Notes under the pieces: generated by a model
Seen by the model: the letters and a program-made list of their open reading frames with translations, nothing else
The model's database searches: none
Told to the model about the DNA's origin: nothing
From: Streptomyces varsoviensis
GTDB taxonomy: Bacteria > Actinomycetota > Actinomycetes > Streptomycetales > Streptomycetaceae
DNA: 64,000 bases
Reading direction: 5' to 3'
Assembly (NCBI RefSeq): GCF_000718635.1
Contig: NZ_JOBF01000013.1
Span: 62,001 to 126,000 of the forward strand
In this document: piece after piece, positions 16,107 to 27,804 of the stretch
How the letters are laid out: the number at the start of each line of letters is the position of its first letter
Position numbering within the stretch: the first letter of the stretch is position 1
Translations under genes and position numbers: made by a program

Positions 16107-18272
16107 CTAGACACCCGCCGGTATGGGGAGCTCGAACCAGACAACCTTGCCCGCGCTCAGCCGCGTCGCGCCCCACCGCCGCGCCATCCGGTTGACCAGG
16201 TACAGCCCCCGGCCGCCCTCGTCGGAGGGGCGCGCCTGCCGCAGCCGCGGGAGCTGCGGCACGTCGTCGCCGACCTCGCAGCGCAGCACGTCCGTACGGA
16301 GCAGGCGCAGCGTGATCGGCCGCTCCGCGTACCGCACGGCGTTCGTCACCACCTCGCTGACCAGCAGCTCCACCGAGTCCGTCAGCTCCTCCAGGCCCCA
16401 GCGGGCCAGCGCCCGGCGGGCGAGGCGGCGCGCCTGGCCCGCCGTCTGGGCGCGCGGGTCCAGGAACCAGTACGCCACGTCGCTCGGCGCGATCCCGTCG
16501 AACCGGGCCGCCAGCAGCGCGATGTCGTCGTCCCGGTCGCCCGGCCCGAGCATCCCCAGCACCTCGTCGCAGAGCGGCTCCAGCGGCGGCGGGTTCGGGC
16601 CGGTCAGCCGGGCCGTCTCGGTCAGCCGCTCCCGCAACTGCTCGATGCCCGTCCACACGTCCCGAATCCGCGACTCCACGAGCCCGTCCGTGTAGAGCAG
16701 CAGCGTCGCGCCCGCCGGGGCGTCCAGCTCGACCGCCTCGAAGTCCACGCCGCCCACGCCGATCGGCGCGCCCGGCGGCACCCGCAGCACCTCCGCGCGC
16801 CCGCCGCGTTGCAGCAGCAGCGGCGGCGGATGCCCCGCGTTGGCGATCACGATGCGGTGGGCGACCGGGTCGTAGACCGCGTACAGGCAGGTGGCCATCC
16901 GGTCGGTGCCCAGCCGCTGCGCCTGCTCGTCGAGGTGGTGCAGCACCTCCTGCGGCGGCAGGTCGAGCCCGGCCAGCGTCTGCGCGGTGGTGCGGAGCTG
17001 GCCCATGATCGCCGCGGAGGTCATGGAGTGGCCCATGACGTCCCCGACCACGAGCGCCACCCGGTTGCCGGGCAGCGGGATCGCGTCGTACCAGTCGCCG
17101 CCGACCCGGGCCGTCTCGGCGGCGGGCAGATAGCGGCTCGCGAGCCGGACGCCCGTCGGCTGCGGCAGGGAGTCCGGCAGCATGGTGCGCTGCAGCTCGT
17201 CCGCGATGTAGACCTCGCGCCCGTACAGCACGGCCTTGTCGACGCCCAGCGCCGTATGCGTGGCGAGCTGCGCCGCGACCAGCAGGTCGTCGTTCTCGAA
17301 GGCGGGCCGCTCCGGGCGGCGTACGAACACGGCCGCGCCGATCACCCGGCGCCGCCCGCGCAGCGGCGCGAGGATCGTACGGTGCCCGTCCGGCACCCGG
17401 CGGGCGTCGCCCAGCAGCTCCGGCAGCGCGGCCCGGGCCGCCGTGGAGTCCCCGAACACGGGCCGTACGCCGCGCAGCACCTCGGCCAGCGGGCCGCCCA
17501 TGACCACCTCGCACCGCTCGGTGGCGCCCCCGGCGAGCGACGGGCTCGGATCGGGCTGCGGAGGCAGCAGCGGCAGCCGTACGCCGTCCGTGTCGGCCTC
17601 CTCGGGTATCCGGTCGGTGCGCCGCAGCCGCAGCACGACGGGGTCCACGGGGCGCTCGTCGCCCACCGGCAGCGGGTCGCGGAGATAGACGAGGATCGCG
17701 TCCGCGAAGGTCGGGACCGTGGCCCGGCAGAGGCCGAGCACGATCTCGTCGAGGTCGATGCCGCGCGCGATGCGGCGCGTCGCGGCCCCCACGAACCGCA
17801 GCCGCTCGCCGCCGGTGCCGCTGGCGGTGGGCCGGCCGTCGCGCGGGCCGCGGGGGCCGCCGACCTCGGCGAGCGGGCGGCCCGCGGCGGCGGAGCGGGG
17901 CGCCCCGTGTCCGGCCGCGCCGCGGTCCGCCTCGCCCGGATGGCCCTGCGGCGGGGGCGTACGGTCGCCCGGCGCGGGCTCCGGCGCGGCGGGCCCGGCG
18001 GCGAGGGACGCCGGAACGTTTGAGCTCTCGTCGTCGGGGCGGGCGCCCCTGGTGGCGTCGGCTGAACCTGTCAGGTCCGCCGGGCCCGCCGGTCCGGTGC
18101 CGGCGCGGCCGTCCGGGCCGTGCGCCGCCTGGGCGCCGCCGTCCGGGCAGCCGCCGGCGCGCGCCGGTGCGGCACGGGGGTCCGGGACCGCGCCGTGCGC
18201 GTCGTCCGGGCCCGCGCTCGCGCCGGAGGCGGCGGGCTGCCGTGCTTCGTGGGAGGTCGGGTGCTCCGTCAC
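16107..18272 (-). CDS. SpoIIE-type PP2C phosphatase with GAF and ATPase domains
   Basis: From the GTG at 18272 this is a 721-residue protein; an ATG at 18308 and a start at 18323 are possible, and no strong ribosome site decides. It has a disordered Pro/Ala/Gly N-terminus (about 150 residues), a GAF-like sensor domain (FVGAATRRIARGIDLDEIV onwards), a SpoIIE/RsbU phosphatase domain (VGGDWYDAIPL, VGDVMGHSMTSA, TDGLVESR) and a C-terminal HATPase_c anti-sigma-like domain (LLVSEVVTNAVRYA, GRGLYLVNRM). Such proteins control partner-switching sigma-factor regulation in Streptomyces. The target is unknown. Confidence 0.92.
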   Translation of the reverse strand: MTEHPTSHEARQPAASGASAGPDDAHGAVPDPRAAPARAGGCPDGGAQAAHGPDGRAGTGPAGPADLTGSADATRGARPDDESSNVPASLAAGPAAPEPAPGDRTPPPQGHPGEADRGAAGHGAPRSAAAGRPLAEVGGPRGPRDGRPTASGTGGERLRFVGAATRRIARGIDLDEIVLGLCRATVPTFADAILVYLRDPLPVGDERPVDPVVLRLRRTDRIPEEADTDGVRLPLLPPQPDPSPSLAGGATERCEVVMGGPLAEVLRGVRPVFGDSTAARAALPELLGDARRVPDGHRTILAPLRGRRRVIGAAVFVRRPERPAFENDDLLVAAQLATHTALGVDKAVLYGREVYIADELQRTMLPDSLPQPTGVRLASRYLPAAETARVGGDWYDAIPLPGNRVALVVGDVMGHSMTSAAIMGQLRTTAQTLAGLDLPPQEVLHHLDEQAQRLGTDRMATCLYAVYDPVAHRIVIANAGHPPPLLLQRGGRAEVLRVPPGAPIGVGGVDFEAVELDAPAGATLLLYTDGLVESRIRDVWTGIEQLRERLTETARLTGPNPPPLEPLCDEVLGMLGPGDRDDDIALLAARFDGIAPSDVAYWFLDPRAQTAGQARRLARRALARWGLEELTDSVELLVSEVVTNAVRYAERPITLRLLRTDVLRCEVGDDVPQLPRLRQARPSDEGGRGLYLVNRMARRWGATRLSAGKVVWFELPIPAGV

Positions 18273-18329
18273 GCGTGAGGTTCCATCCGTCCGGGGCCGT
18301 ACGCCCATGAGCCGCGGGCGCACCGAGTG

Positions 18330-19004
18330 TCAGGCGCGTCGCAGATTGAGGAAGAGCTGGATCTCGGGGGGTACATCCGTGCTGGCCGGGGCGTACGCGT
18401 GGGAGTCTTCCCCGACGACATCGAAACCCGCGTCACGCACGACTCGGCGCAGTTCGTCCCTCAGGTAACCGGATACCCGGATGGTGTGGCCGAGGAACGG
18501 AATGGAGAAATCGTTCACGTCGGCTTCCACCATGCCGAGCGCCAGCAGCCCCTCGGGCCGCAGCATGCCGTGCAGCATCCGCAGCGCGTACGGGATCTCC
18601 GGGCGCGGCAGCATCAGCAGGGTGAAGAAGGCGGCGATGCCGTCGAAGCTGCCGAGCCGGTGGTCCCGCAGGTCGGCGATGTCCGCCTGGTGGAACTGGG
18701 CGCCGGGCACGTTGTCGCGCGCGAGCTTGAGGATGCCGGGGGAGATGTCGACGCCGACCACCTCGTGGCCCGCCTCGCTCAGCCGGCGGGCCGTGGGCAG
18801 GCCCGTACCGCAGCCGAGGTCGAGGACGCGGGAGCCGGGCGGCAGCGCCGACGCCAGCCAGTCGCCCGCCGCGAGCTGCCCCTCCTTGTGCGGGAAGGCG
18901 TCGTCGTAGCGGTCGCCGATGGCGTCGAACGCCTCGGCCTGGCCGGTGCGGTCCAGGCCCGCGCGGGCATATCCGTCATACCCCTGGTTGTCGTCACCGC
19001 TCAC
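18330..19004 (-). CDS. Class I SAM-dependent methyltransferase
   Basis: This 224-residue protein is read from the GTG at 19004 (MSGDDNQGYDGYARAG), chosen because the fold starts soon after and a purine-rich GGGGCGGAG lies upstream. Motif I is VLDLGCGTGLPTARRL, motif II/acidic loop is VVGVDISPGIL, and FHQADIADL and FDGIAAFFTLLML follow, all typical of small-molecule methyltransferases of the UbiE/COQ5 type. The substrate is unknown. It stands alone, with no clear operon partner. Confidence 0.88.
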   Translation of the reverse strand: MSGDDNQGYDGYARAGLDRTGQAEAFDAIGDRYDDAFPHKEGQLAAGDWLASALPPGSRVLDLGCGTGLPTARRLSEAGHEVVGVDISPGILKLARDNVPGAQFHQADIADLRDHRLGSFDGIAAFFTLLMLPRPEIPYALRMLHGMLRPEGLLALGMVEADVNDFSIPFLGHTIRVSGYLRDELRRVVRDAGFDVVGEDSHAYAPASTDVPPEIQLFLNLRRA

Positions 19005-19162
19005 GGCTCCGCCCCTTCTGTGACCGCTTGTGGCCCTTGTCGGCCGCTCGTCAAATGCCGTGCGTCGTTCGAGAGTTGCCCGTGCTCGCACATGCGCTCC
19101 GCTCCCGCACGGGGTTCCGGAGGACGATCCTACGGTTGCCGTGCGGGGACGCAGCAAGAGGC

Positions 19163-19849
19163 TCACGCCTGGACGCGCGCCGGGGCGCGGTCCCAGTCCG
19201 CCGGAAGCTCCGGCACGGTCCAGGCCGGGTCCGGGCGCCAGTCCTCCCAGCCCGCCGAGAACGGCGGGCCCCAGTCGTGGATCATCTCGACCGCCGAGCG
19301 CCCCGCGGCCCGTACCCGGTCCGCCTTGGCCGGCGACATCAGGCCGACCCGCTGCGCCTGTTCGAACTCGTCCTCGTCCTTCCATTCCCAACTGCGGTCC
19401 GGGTAGACCGAGATGTCGAGGAAATGGTCCTCGGAGTCGACACCCCCGGCCCAGCGGGTCAGCGGCTCCTCAAGGTTCACGTACCAGTCCTTGAAGCGCC
19501 AGCCGCGCTCCCAGAACAGCCAGACCGACCACGGCTCGCCCGGCCGGGCGAGCTTGAGCACCCCGGTGCCGAACCAGCGCGAGCGCGTGGTCGTCCGCGG
19601 CTTGGTGTAGCGCGTGCCCAGCGGCTCGCGGTGGACCGGCGTGCCGTCGGCGAGCAGCGGCTTGACGCAGTCGGTGCCGGGCGCCATCCACACCGCCAAC
19701 AGCTCGTCGGTGTCCCGGACGACGGTGACGGGGCGGCAGATGTGGATGCGATCACAGGCGTTGTCGCGGTAGCGCCACAGAATGTGCTCCCCCGCCGCCC
19801 AGTGCGCGGTGTCCGCCGTTCCCGTCGTCTCCATCGTCTCCGCTGTCAT
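19163..19849 (-). CDS. DUF402 family protein (FomD-like)
   Basis: This 228-residue protein has the DUF402 fold. Diagnostic features are the N-terminal HILWRYRDN, a middle SVWLFWERGWRFKDWYVNLE and the acidic FLDISVYPDRSWEWKDEDEF with several Asp/Glu likely to bind metal. The family includes the fosfomycin nucleotidyl hydrolase FomD and nucleoside diphosphatase-like enzymes. The biological substrate in this context is unknown. The start is ATG at 19849, followed closely by MET repeats. Confidence 0.85.
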   Translation of the reverse strand: MTAETMETTGTADTAHWAAGEHILWRYRDNACDRIHICRPVTVVRDTDELLAVWMAPGTDCVKPLLADGTPVHREPLGTRYTKPRTTTRSRWFGTGVLKLARPGEPWSVWLFWERGWRFKDWYVNLEEPLTRWAGGVDSEDHFLDISVYPDRSWEWKDEDEFEQAQRVGLMSPAKADRVRAAGRSAVEMIHDWGPPFSAGWEDWRPDPAWTVPELPADWDRAPARVQA

Positions 19850-19921
19850 GCACAGATCTTAGGTGCCGCCCCCGCCGGCCGTCCGTGATCTGCGCCGCAC
19901 GCGCGTCCCGGCCCCGCCCGG

Positions 19922-21346
19922 CTACGGCCGCGTCATGCGCAGCACGTCGAGGGCCTCGTCGAGCTGTTCCAGGGTCAGCAGCCCGCGCTCCACATAGCCG
20001 CCGTCGAGCACCACCTCGCGGATGGTCCGCCGCTCGGCGAGGGACTTCTTGGCGACCTTCGCCGCCTCCTCGTACCCGATGTAGCGGTTGAGCGGGGTCA
20101 CCACGGACGGTGACGACTCGGCGTACTCGCGGGCCCGCTCCGCGTTGGCGGTGATCCCGTCGACCGTGCGGTCGGCCAGCAGCCGCGCCGCGTTGGCCAG
20201 CAGCCGGACGGACTCCAGGAAGTTCTTGGCGATCACCGGGAGCATCACATTGAGCTCGAAGTTGCCGGCGGCGCCCGCCGTGGCGACGGTCAGATCGTTC
20301 CCGGCCACCTGGGCCGCCACCATCAGCACGGCCTCCGGGATGACCGGATTGACCTTCCCCGGCATGATCGACGAGCCCGGCTGGAGATCCGGCAGCGCGA
20401 TCTCGGCCAGCCCCGTGCGCGGCCCCGAGGCCATCCAGCGCAGATCGTTGGAGATCTTCGTGAGGCCCACCGCGATGGTCCGGAGCTGCCCGCTGGCCTC
20501 CACCAGCCCGTCGCGCGCGCCCTGCGCCTCGAAGTGGTTGCGGGCCTCCGTCAGCGGCAGCCCGCTGGCCCCGGCGACCTCCGCGATCACCGCCGCGGAG
20601 AAGCCGGGCGGGGTGTTGATGCCGGTGCCCACGGCGGTGCCGCCCAGCGGCAGTTCGGCCAGCCGCGGCAGGGCGGCGCGCAGCCGCTCCACGCCGTAGC
20701 GGACCTGGGCCGCGTAACCGCCGAACTCCTGGCCCAGGGTGACCGGGGTCGCGTCCATCAGGTGCGTACGGCCCGACTTGACGGTCTCCGCGAACTCCTC
20801 GGCCTTGCGCTCCAGCGACCCGGCGAGCTGGTCCAGGGCGGGGATCAGGTCGCGGGTGACGGCCGCGGTCGCGGCGATGTGGATGGAGGAGGGGAAGACG
20901 TCGTTCGAGGACTGGCTGGCGTTCACATGGTCATTGGGGTGCACGTCGCGGCCGAGCCGCTCGGTGGCCAGCGTCGCGATGACCTCGTTGGCGTTCATGT
21001 TGGACGAGGTGCCGGAGCCCGTCTGGAAGACGTCCACGGGGAAGTGGTCGTCCCAGCGGCCCTCCGCGACCTCGCCCGCCGCGGCCGCGATGGCGTCCGC
21101 CACGTCCCGCTCGACGACGCCCAGCTCGGCGTTGACCTTGGCGGCGGCGGCCTTGATACGGCCCAGCGCCTCGATATGGGCCCGTTCCAGACGCGCTCCG
21201 CTGATGGGGAAGTTCTCCACGGCGCGCTGGGTCTGCGCCCGCCACTTGGCGTGCGCGGGCACCCGCACCTCGCCCATGGAGTCGTGCTCGATCCGGTAAG
21301 CGTCCCCGTGCTCGTCGCGGGAGCTGTCACTGCCTTGGTCGGCCAT
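19922..21346 (-). CDS. fumC: Class II fumarate hydratase FumC
   Basis: This 474-residue enzyme is read from the ATG at 21346, which follows AGGAGGTGGCTGACG. It has the fumarase/aspartase superfamily signature [12 protein letters not shown], the active-site SSNMNANEV and [17 protein letters not shown]. It interconverts fumarate and malate without iron in the TCA cycle. A class I iron-sulfur fumarase is encoded 1.7 kb to the right on the same strand, so the two isozymes are available for different iron or oxidative states. Confidence 0.97.
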   Translation of the reverse strand: MADQGSDSSRDEHGDAYRIEHDSMGEVRVPAHAKWRAQTQRAVENFPISGARLERAHIEALGRIKAAAAKVNAELGVVERDVADAIAAAAGEVAEGRWDDHFPVDVFQTGSGTSSNMNANEVIATLATERLGRDVHPNDHVNASQSSNDVFPSSIHIAATAAVTRDLIPALDQLAGSLERKAEEFAETVKSGRTHLMDATPVTLGQEFGGYAAQVRYGVERLRAALPRLAELPLGGTAVGTGINTPPGFSAAVIAEVAGASGLPLTEARNHFEAQGARDGLVEASGQLRTIAVGLTKISNDLRWMASGPRTGLAEIALPDLQPGSSIMPGKVNPVIPEAVLMVAAQVAGNDLTVATAGAAGNFELNVMLPVIAKNFLESVRLLANAARLLADRTVDGITANAERAREYAESSPSVVTPLNRYIGYEEAAKVAKKSLAERRTIREVVLDGGYVERGLLTLEQLDEALDVLRMTRP

Positions 21347-21453
21347 CGTCAGCCACCTCCTGTGAAGAAGAGCGTTTGTCTGGTTCGCGGTGTTCCCCAA
21401 CACCACTACTTGCCAGTAAATACCGGAGCGACGACTGAGACCGGGGAGGCTCC

Positions 21454-22998
21454 ATGCAACGACGCAGCAGACCCAGGACGCGGTGCGCCGTCGCGGCCGT
21501 CGCCGCACTCGCGGCGGCGCTCGGCGGCATGGCCGCGACCGCTCCCGGCGCCCAGGCAGCGCCCGGCGCCCAGGCCGCGCCCGCCCGCGCCTCGGCCGCC
21601 ACGCCCCTGCCCCCGGACCTGGAGAAGATCCGGGCGGCCGAGGCCGCCGAGCTCTACGGCGACCCCGCCGAGCGCCCCCTGGACCAGCGCAAGTCCTCGC
21701 TCATCTCGCTCGGCGACAGCGAGATCTCCGGCGAGGGCGTCGGCACGTACGAACCTGGCACCGACGGGCCCGACAACTGGTGCCACCGCTCGCCCGACGC
21801 GGCCATCCACCGCACGGGCATCCCGGCCGACGTCACGTACAACGTCTCCTGCTCCGGCGCGTACACCGGCAACATCGTCATCGGCGGGAGCAAGCAGTAC
21901 CCGGACGAACTGGTGCAGAGCGACAGTCTCGCCATCAAGGCCCGCAACACGCGGATCAAGATGGTGCTGCTGGTCGCCGGCGCCAACGACGACCTCCAGT
22001 TCGGCCCGGTCATGACCGACTGCGTCGTCCGCTGGTTCACCCTCCAGGGCGCCTGCGAGCCCAAGTACCGGCCCGGGTGGCAGGCCCGCGTCGACGGCCT
22101 GGTGCCCAAGGTCGAGAAGACCGTACGGGACCTGCGCACCACCATGACGAACGCGGGCTACGCGGAGGGCGACTACAAACTCGTCGTCATGGGCTACCCC
22201 AGCCCCATCGGCCCCGACGTCGAGGACAACCCCCGCTACCCCGGCAAGCTGCCGGGCGGCTGCACCGGCTACACCTCCGACGCCGCCTGGGGCCGGAACA
22301 CCGCCGTCCCCGCCTTCGAACGCGGCATGCGGAAGGCCGCCCAGGACACCGGCGCCCTCTACCTGGACAACTCGCGGCTCTTCCACGGCCACGAGGTCTG
22401 CATGGAGGACACCTGGGCGCGCGGCCTCCACGTCGACCTCACGAACCCCTTCCCGCCGGACTCGAACTCCGTCCGGCAGTCCTTCCACCCCAACGCGCGC
22501 GGCCACGCCGCCTTCGCCTCCTGCCTCACCCAGCTCTACGAGTCCGGCCGGCGCGAAGCGGGCTGCGCCGACCCGGCCTCCACGGGCAAGCCCAAGCTCT
22601 ACAAGGGCGCCTGGGACGACGCGTACCGGCCGCTGAAGAACGCGGCCACCGGCACCTGCCTCGACGCGTACGGCGCGAGCAGCCGTAACAGCACCGAGGT
22701 CGGCGGCTGGGACTGCGCAGGGCAGCGCAACCAGAGCTGGTGGTACGACCCGGAGCGCGGCTCCGTGCACACCGCGCTGACCCAGGACCGCTGCCTGGAC
22801 GTGCCCGGCGGGAAGTACGACGCCGGGGCCGCCCTGGTGCTGTGGAACTGCCACGGCGAGGCGAATCAGAAGTTCACCGAGTCCGCTGGCGCCATCCGGC
22901 CGGCCGCCGCACCCGGCCTGTGCCTCACCCTCGCGGCGGCCAAGGACCCGCTGCGGCTCCAGAAGTGCGACGGCTCGGCGCACCAGAGGTTCGTGTAG
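21454..22998 (+). CDS. Secreted SGNH/GDSL hydrolase with C-terminal ricin-type lectin domain
   Basis: This 514-residue protein has a signal peptide (RRSRPRTR, hydrophobic Ala/Leu stretch, cleavage in the AQAAP/ASA region near residues 35-48). The SGNH hydrolase domain has SLGDSE (nucleophile Ser89), VAGAND (block III Asn) and SFHPNARGH (catalytic His block V), with paired Cys. Residues about 385-514 form a ricin-B beta-trefoil ([48 protein letters not shown]). It is likely an extracellular esterase or lipase that binds carbohydrate. Divergent from fumC. Confidence 0.93.
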   Translation: MQRRSRPRTRCAVAAVAALAAALGGMAATAPGAQAAPGAQAAPARASAATPLPPDLEKIRAAEAAELYGDPAERPLDQRKSSLISLGDSEISGEGVGTYEPGTDGPDNWCHRSPDAAIHRTGIPADVTYNVSCSGAYTGNIVIGGSKQYPDELVQSDSLAIKARNTRIKMVLLVAGANDDLQFGPVMTDCVVRWFTLQGACEPKYRPGWQARVDGLVPKVEKTVRDLRTTMTNAGYAEGDYKLVVMGYPSPIGPDVEDNPRYPGKLPGGCTGYTSDAAWGRNTAVPAFERGMRKAAQDTGALYLDNSRLFHGHEVCMEDTWARGLHVDLTNPFPPDSNSVRQSFHPNARGHAAFASCLTQLYESGRREAGCADPASTGKPKLYKGAWDDAYRPLKNAATGTCLDAYGASSRNSTEVGGWDCAGQRNQSWWYDPERGSVHTALTQDRCLDVPGGKYDAGAALVLWNCHGEANQKFTESAGAIRPAAAPGLCLTLAAAKDPLRLQKCDGSAHQRFV

Positions 22999-23004
22999 CG
23001 CGCC

Positions 23005-23047
23005 GCCCGTCCCCGGCCCGGAATCGCTGTCCGAGCCGGGGACGGGC
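23005..23047. terminator. Bidirectional terminator between the SGNH hydrolase and fumarase genes
   Basis: A perfect 13-bp stem (23005-23017 with 23035-23047; GCCCGTCCCCGGC arm) has a 17-nt loop and sits between two convergent stop codons. Confidence 0.8.
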
Positions 23048-23052
23048 GTACG

Positions 23053-24738
<1,686 letters not shown>

Positions 24739-24860
24739 TGCGGCCATTCCTCACTCGGCAGACTGCGAAAGCTGACGTCCTCGGCAGCGCCCACCAGAGT
24801 AGAACCCGGCGGGAGGGGGAGGGCTGTGAGGTAAGGCTCAGTAGGGCGCCGGGTTCAGAC

Positions 24861-24880
24861 TGTCGCGATCTATCGCGTTT
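24861..24880 (+). promoter_or_regulatory. TCGCGA repeat in the DUF1707 gene leader
   Basis: TCGCGA (24863-24868) and TCGCGT (24873-24878) are arranged with a 10-bp period just 19 bp before the GTG start of the DUF1707 gene, with no ribosome site between. A promoter/operator for a short-leader or leaderless mRNA is plausible. Confidence 0.35.
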
Positions 24881-24896
24881 CGCTACCCTGTTGCCC

Positions 24897-25664
24897 GTGG
24901 ATGAGTCTTCGCTCGAAAAGCGACCCCAGCAGCCGGAGCGGCCGACCGCGCCCCCTTCCGAGGACGGGCCCGCGGTCCGGCTCCAGAAGGGGCCCTCGCC
25001 CGAGGGGCGGCCGGCGGCGCGCCCGGCGGCCGTGGCCGAACCGGCGGGTGACGGGGAGTACCGCGCCTCCGACGCCGACCGCGACCGGGTCGCGGACATC
25101 CTGCGCGAGGCCCTGGCCGAGGGGCGGCTCACGGCCGACGAGCACGCCGAGCGGATCGGCTCGGTCTACGGCGCCAGGACGCTGGGCGAACTGGAGCCGA
25201 TCGTCCGCGACCTGCCGACCGCCGCCGGCCGGCGCGCCGACCGCCCGGAGCCGGCCGCGAGCGCCCCCTACGACCCGCCGCCGCACTCCCGCACCAACAC
25301 CGCCGCCGAGAACCTCATCGCCGTCTTCGGCGGCGCCACCCGCAAGGGCCGCTGGCGCGTCGGGCGGCGCACCAACGCCTTCGCCGTGTTCGGCGGCGTC
25401 GAGATCGACCTCACCGAGGCGGTCTTCGACCAGCAGGAGATCGTCATCAACGTCACCGCGATCTTCGGCGGCGTGGAGATCAAGGTCCCCGAGAACATCT
25501 CGGTGCGTTGCGCGGGTACAGGCATCTTCGGCGGCTTCGACGTCGTCAGCCAGGAGGCGACCGACCCCGACGCGCCCGTCGTCGTCATCACCGGGTTCGC
25601 GATATTCGGCGGCGCCGAGGCCAAGACCAAGCGCGGCAAGCGCCTGAAGAACCTGCGGAAATGA
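24897..25664 (+). CDS. DUF1707 and cell-wall-active antibiotics response domain protein
   Basis: This 255-residue soluble protein is read from the GTG at 24897 (MDESSLEKRPQQ). After a disordered N-terminus, residues about 55-105 are a DUF1707 domain (YRASDADRDRVADILREALAEGRLTADE, broken for quotation at 20: starts YRASDADRD). The C-terminal half is a LiaF-like beta-helix with four repeats of the type AVFGGVEIDLTEA / AIFGGVEIKVP / GIFGGFDVV / AIFGGAEAK. LiaF-type domains take part in envelope-stress regulation. There is no recognisable ribosome site, so it may be translated from a leaderless mRNA. It is divergent from fumarase. Confidence 0.85.
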   Translation: MDESSLEKRPQQPERPTAPPSEDGPAVRLQKGPSPEGRPAARPAAVAEPAGDGEYRASDADRDRVADILREALAEGRLTADEHAERIGSVYGARTLGELEPIVRDLPTAAGRRADRPEPAASAPYDPPPHSRTNTAAENLIAVFGGATRKGRWRVGRRTNAFAVFGGVEIDLTEAVFDQQEIVINVTAIFGGVEIKVPENISVRCAGTGIFGGFDVVSQEATDPDAPVVVITGFAIFGGAEAKTKRGKRLKNLRK

Positions 25665-25955
25665 CCGGCTCGACCGGCCCCGGCGGCCCCCGCCGGCCGC
25701 TCCACGCTCCGGCGAACCGCCGCCGAACGAGCGGCGAACCCGCCTCGACCAGCGGTCGAACGGATATCGAGCACAAGCGGAACGCACGCCGCGCGCGCCG
25801 TGCCGGTCGCGAAGGCAACGGTGTGCATAAGCCCACGCACAGCGGGTAAGGCTTGGTGCACATCGTCTCGCGTACGGACTGGGGATGTGCGTTGTCGTAC
25901 GCAGGGAGGCGGGCAAGGGTGACTCAATCGGTCAAGCCGTCGTCAGGAGTAGACC
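25665..25955. other. Gap between the DUF1707 gene and wbl
   Basis: This 291-bp stretch holds a G/C-rich potential hairpin right after the DUF1707 stop (about 25673-25705) and the promoter of the WhiB-like gene, with a possible ATTGAGTC-like element on the minus strand near 25920. No gene is supported; short open frames have no ribosome site or recognisable product. Confidence 0.5.
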
Positions 25956-26312
25956 GTGCTGCAACCGCATCAGCCCCTGCAGGACGCCGCCGTACCGTCC
26001 CAGCGGATTCATCCCCGGGATCAGGCCGGCCCCTGGCACTCGGAGGCGGTATGCCGTCGGGATGAGGCCGGACTGTTCTTCGCTCCCTCCAAGGAGCCCA
26101 CGGCAGCCCGGCTTTCGCGCGAAGAAGCCGCCAAGCGGGTCTGCGCGCGCTGCCCGGTCATGGTCGAGTGCCGGGAACACGCACTGCTGCAGCCCGAGCC
26201 CTACGGAGTGTGGGGCGGGCTGACCGCGGCCGAGCGCCGCGTCGTACTGGCCCGCAGGCGCCGCCGCGAGGCGGAGCTCCAGCGCGCCACGAGGGTCGCC
26301 GCCGCCGGCTGA
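25956..26312 (+). CDS. WhiB-like iron-sulfur transcription factor
   Basis: This 118-residue protein is read from the GTG at 25956 with AGGAG upstream. It has the WhiB pattern Cys33-x29-Cys63-x2-Cys66-x5-Cys72 for a [4Fe-4S] cluster, the beta-turn motif GVWGG (84-88) and a basic C-terminus RRRRREAELQRA. Wbl proteins bind the principal sigma factor and regulate development or redox responses in actinomycetes. By position beside glpX it probably corresponds to S. coelicolor WblI; that assignment is from memory of synteny. Confidence 0.93.
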   Translation: MLQPHQPLQDAAVPSQRIHPRDQAGPWHSEAVCRRDEAGLFFAPSKEPTAARLSREEAAKRVCARCPVMVECREHALLQPEPYGVWGGLTAAERRVVLARRRRREAELQRATRVAAAG

Positions 26313-26327
26313 CCGGCGGCCGCGTTA

Positions 26328-26368
26328 CGGGCCGGGCCCCGCCGCACACGACGGCGGGGCCCGGCCCG
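26328..26368. terminator. Strong terminator after the wbl gene
   Basis: A perfect 17-bp G/C stem (26328-26344 with 26352-26368) closes a 7-nt loop, 15 bases past the wbl stop. CGTACGG-rich, non-coding sequence follows to about 26480. Confidence 0.85.
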
Positions 26369-26529
26369 TGGTGCCGTCCGGAACCGGTGCGCGGCGGCGT
26401 ACGGCGAGGGGCGCGGGGGTACGGTGCCGCGGGCCGTACGGTCGCGGAAGCTCGTACGGGCGTGAGGCGGCCGTAGCCGGGCGCGGAGGGCCGACGACCG
26501 CCGCGCCGACGGGGCGTCAGCCCGCGCCG

Positions 26530-27561
26530 CTAGCTGGGGCGCTCGAAGTCGACCTGGCTGTAGGCGCGGAGCTTCGAGAGCCGGTGGGTGGAGTCGATCT
26601 GCCGGATCGTGCCCGACTTGGACCGCATCACGAGCGACTGCGTGGTCGCCGTCTCGGCGCGGTACCGCACCCCGCGCAGCAGATCGCCGTCCGTGATCCC
26701 GGTGGCGACGAAGAACACGTTCTCCCCGCTGACCAGGTCCTCCGTCTGGAGCACCCGGTCCAGGTCGTGGCCGGCGTCGATGGCGCGCTGCCGCTCCGCG
26801 TCGTCCTTGGGCCACAGTTTGGCCTGGATCGTGCCGCCCAGGCACTTGATGGCGCAGGCGGTGATGATGCCCTCGGGCGTGCCGCCGACGCCGAGCAGCA
26901 GGTCCACGCCGGTGCCCTCGCGCACGGCCATGATCGCGCCGGCCACGTCGCCGTCCGCGATGAACTTGATGCGGGCGCCCGCCTCGCGGATCTCCTTGAC
27001 GATGCCCTCGTGGCGCGGCCGGTCGAGCACCACGACCGTGACGTCCTCGGGGGAGGACCGCTTCGCCTTCGCGATCCGGCGGATGTTGACGCCGACCGGC
27101 GCGTTGATGTCGACGAAGTCGGCGGCGTCCGGACCGGTGACGAGCTTGTCCATGTAGAAGACCGCGGAGGGGTCGAACATGGTGCCGCGCTCGGCCACGG
27201 CCAGCACGGACACGGCGTTGGCCATGCCCTTGGCGGTCAGCGTCGTGCCGTCCACGGGGTCCACGGCCACGTCGCACTCCGGGCCGGTGAGGTCGCCGAC
27301 GCGCTCGCCGTTGTAGAGCATGGGCGCGTTGTCCTTCTCGCCCTCTCCGATGACGACGACGCCGTTCATGGAGACGGTGCCGATGAGCGCGCGCATGGCC
27401 CTGACGGCGGCGCCGTCGGCGCCGTTCTTGTCGCCGCGGCCGACCCAGCGGCCCGAGGCCATGGCGCCCGCCTCGGTGACCCGGACGAGTTCCAGCGCGA
27501 GGTTGCGGTCCGGGGCCTCGGGGCTGACCTCAAGGGGAGACGGCAAGTGATGTTCGGTCAA
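26530..27561 (-). CDS. glpX: Class II fructose-1,6-bisphosphatase GlpX
   Basis: This 343-residue enzyme is read from the TTG at 27561 ([12 protein letters not shown]), supported by AAAGGTG upstream and by the conserved N-terminus of Streptomyces GlpX. Lithium-sensitive phosphatase motifs are present: [26 protein letters not shown] (metal-binding Asp/Glu) and [12 protein letters not shown]. It hydrolyses fructose-1,6-bisphosphate in gluconeogenesis and is essential for growth on non-sugar carbon. Transcribed alone; divergent from a DUF4245 gene. Confidence 0.96.
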   Translation of the reverse strand: MTEHHLPSPLEVSPEAPDRNLALELVRVTEAGAMASGRWVGRGDKNGADGAAVRAMRALIGTVSMNGVVVIGEGEKDNAPMLYNGERVGDLTGPECDVAVDPVDGTTLTAKGMANAVSVLAVAERGTMFDPSAVFYMDKLVTGPDAADFVDINAPVGVNIRRIAKAKRSSPEDVTVVVLDRPRHEGIVKEIREAGARIKFIADGDVAGAIMAVREGTGVDLLLGVGGTPEGIITACAIKCLGGTIQAKLWPKDDAERQRAIDAGHDLDRVLQTEDLVSGENVFFVATGITDGDLLRGVRYRAETATTQSLVMRSKSGTIRQIDSTHRLSKLRAYSQVDFERPS

Positions 27562-27804
27562 CGGAGCGCACCTTTCTGTACGGCGACGGCCGTTAAGTGA
27601 GGGTGTGATGACTTTATCGGTTGATTGCCAATGTGAGCAGAGCGCCCTACGCATGAGCGCCACGGAGAGTGGCGAACGCGCCGAGTGCGAAGGGTGCGTG
27701 CGGCGGGGGCGCGGGGGCGGCGTGGCGGCCCCACTCGAGGCGGTCCGGCGGCCCCGCACTGGGCCGGTGTCCCGGCCGGAGCGGGCATGAGGGACTATGG
27801 GCGG
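27562..27804. promoter_or_regulatory. glpX/DUF4245 divergent promoter region
   Basis: The interval contains an AT-richer core at about 27594-27640 (GTGATGACTTTATCGGTTGATTGCCAATGTG). It most likely carries the promoters for both divergent genes. No clear inverted repeat was found. Confidence 0.4.
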
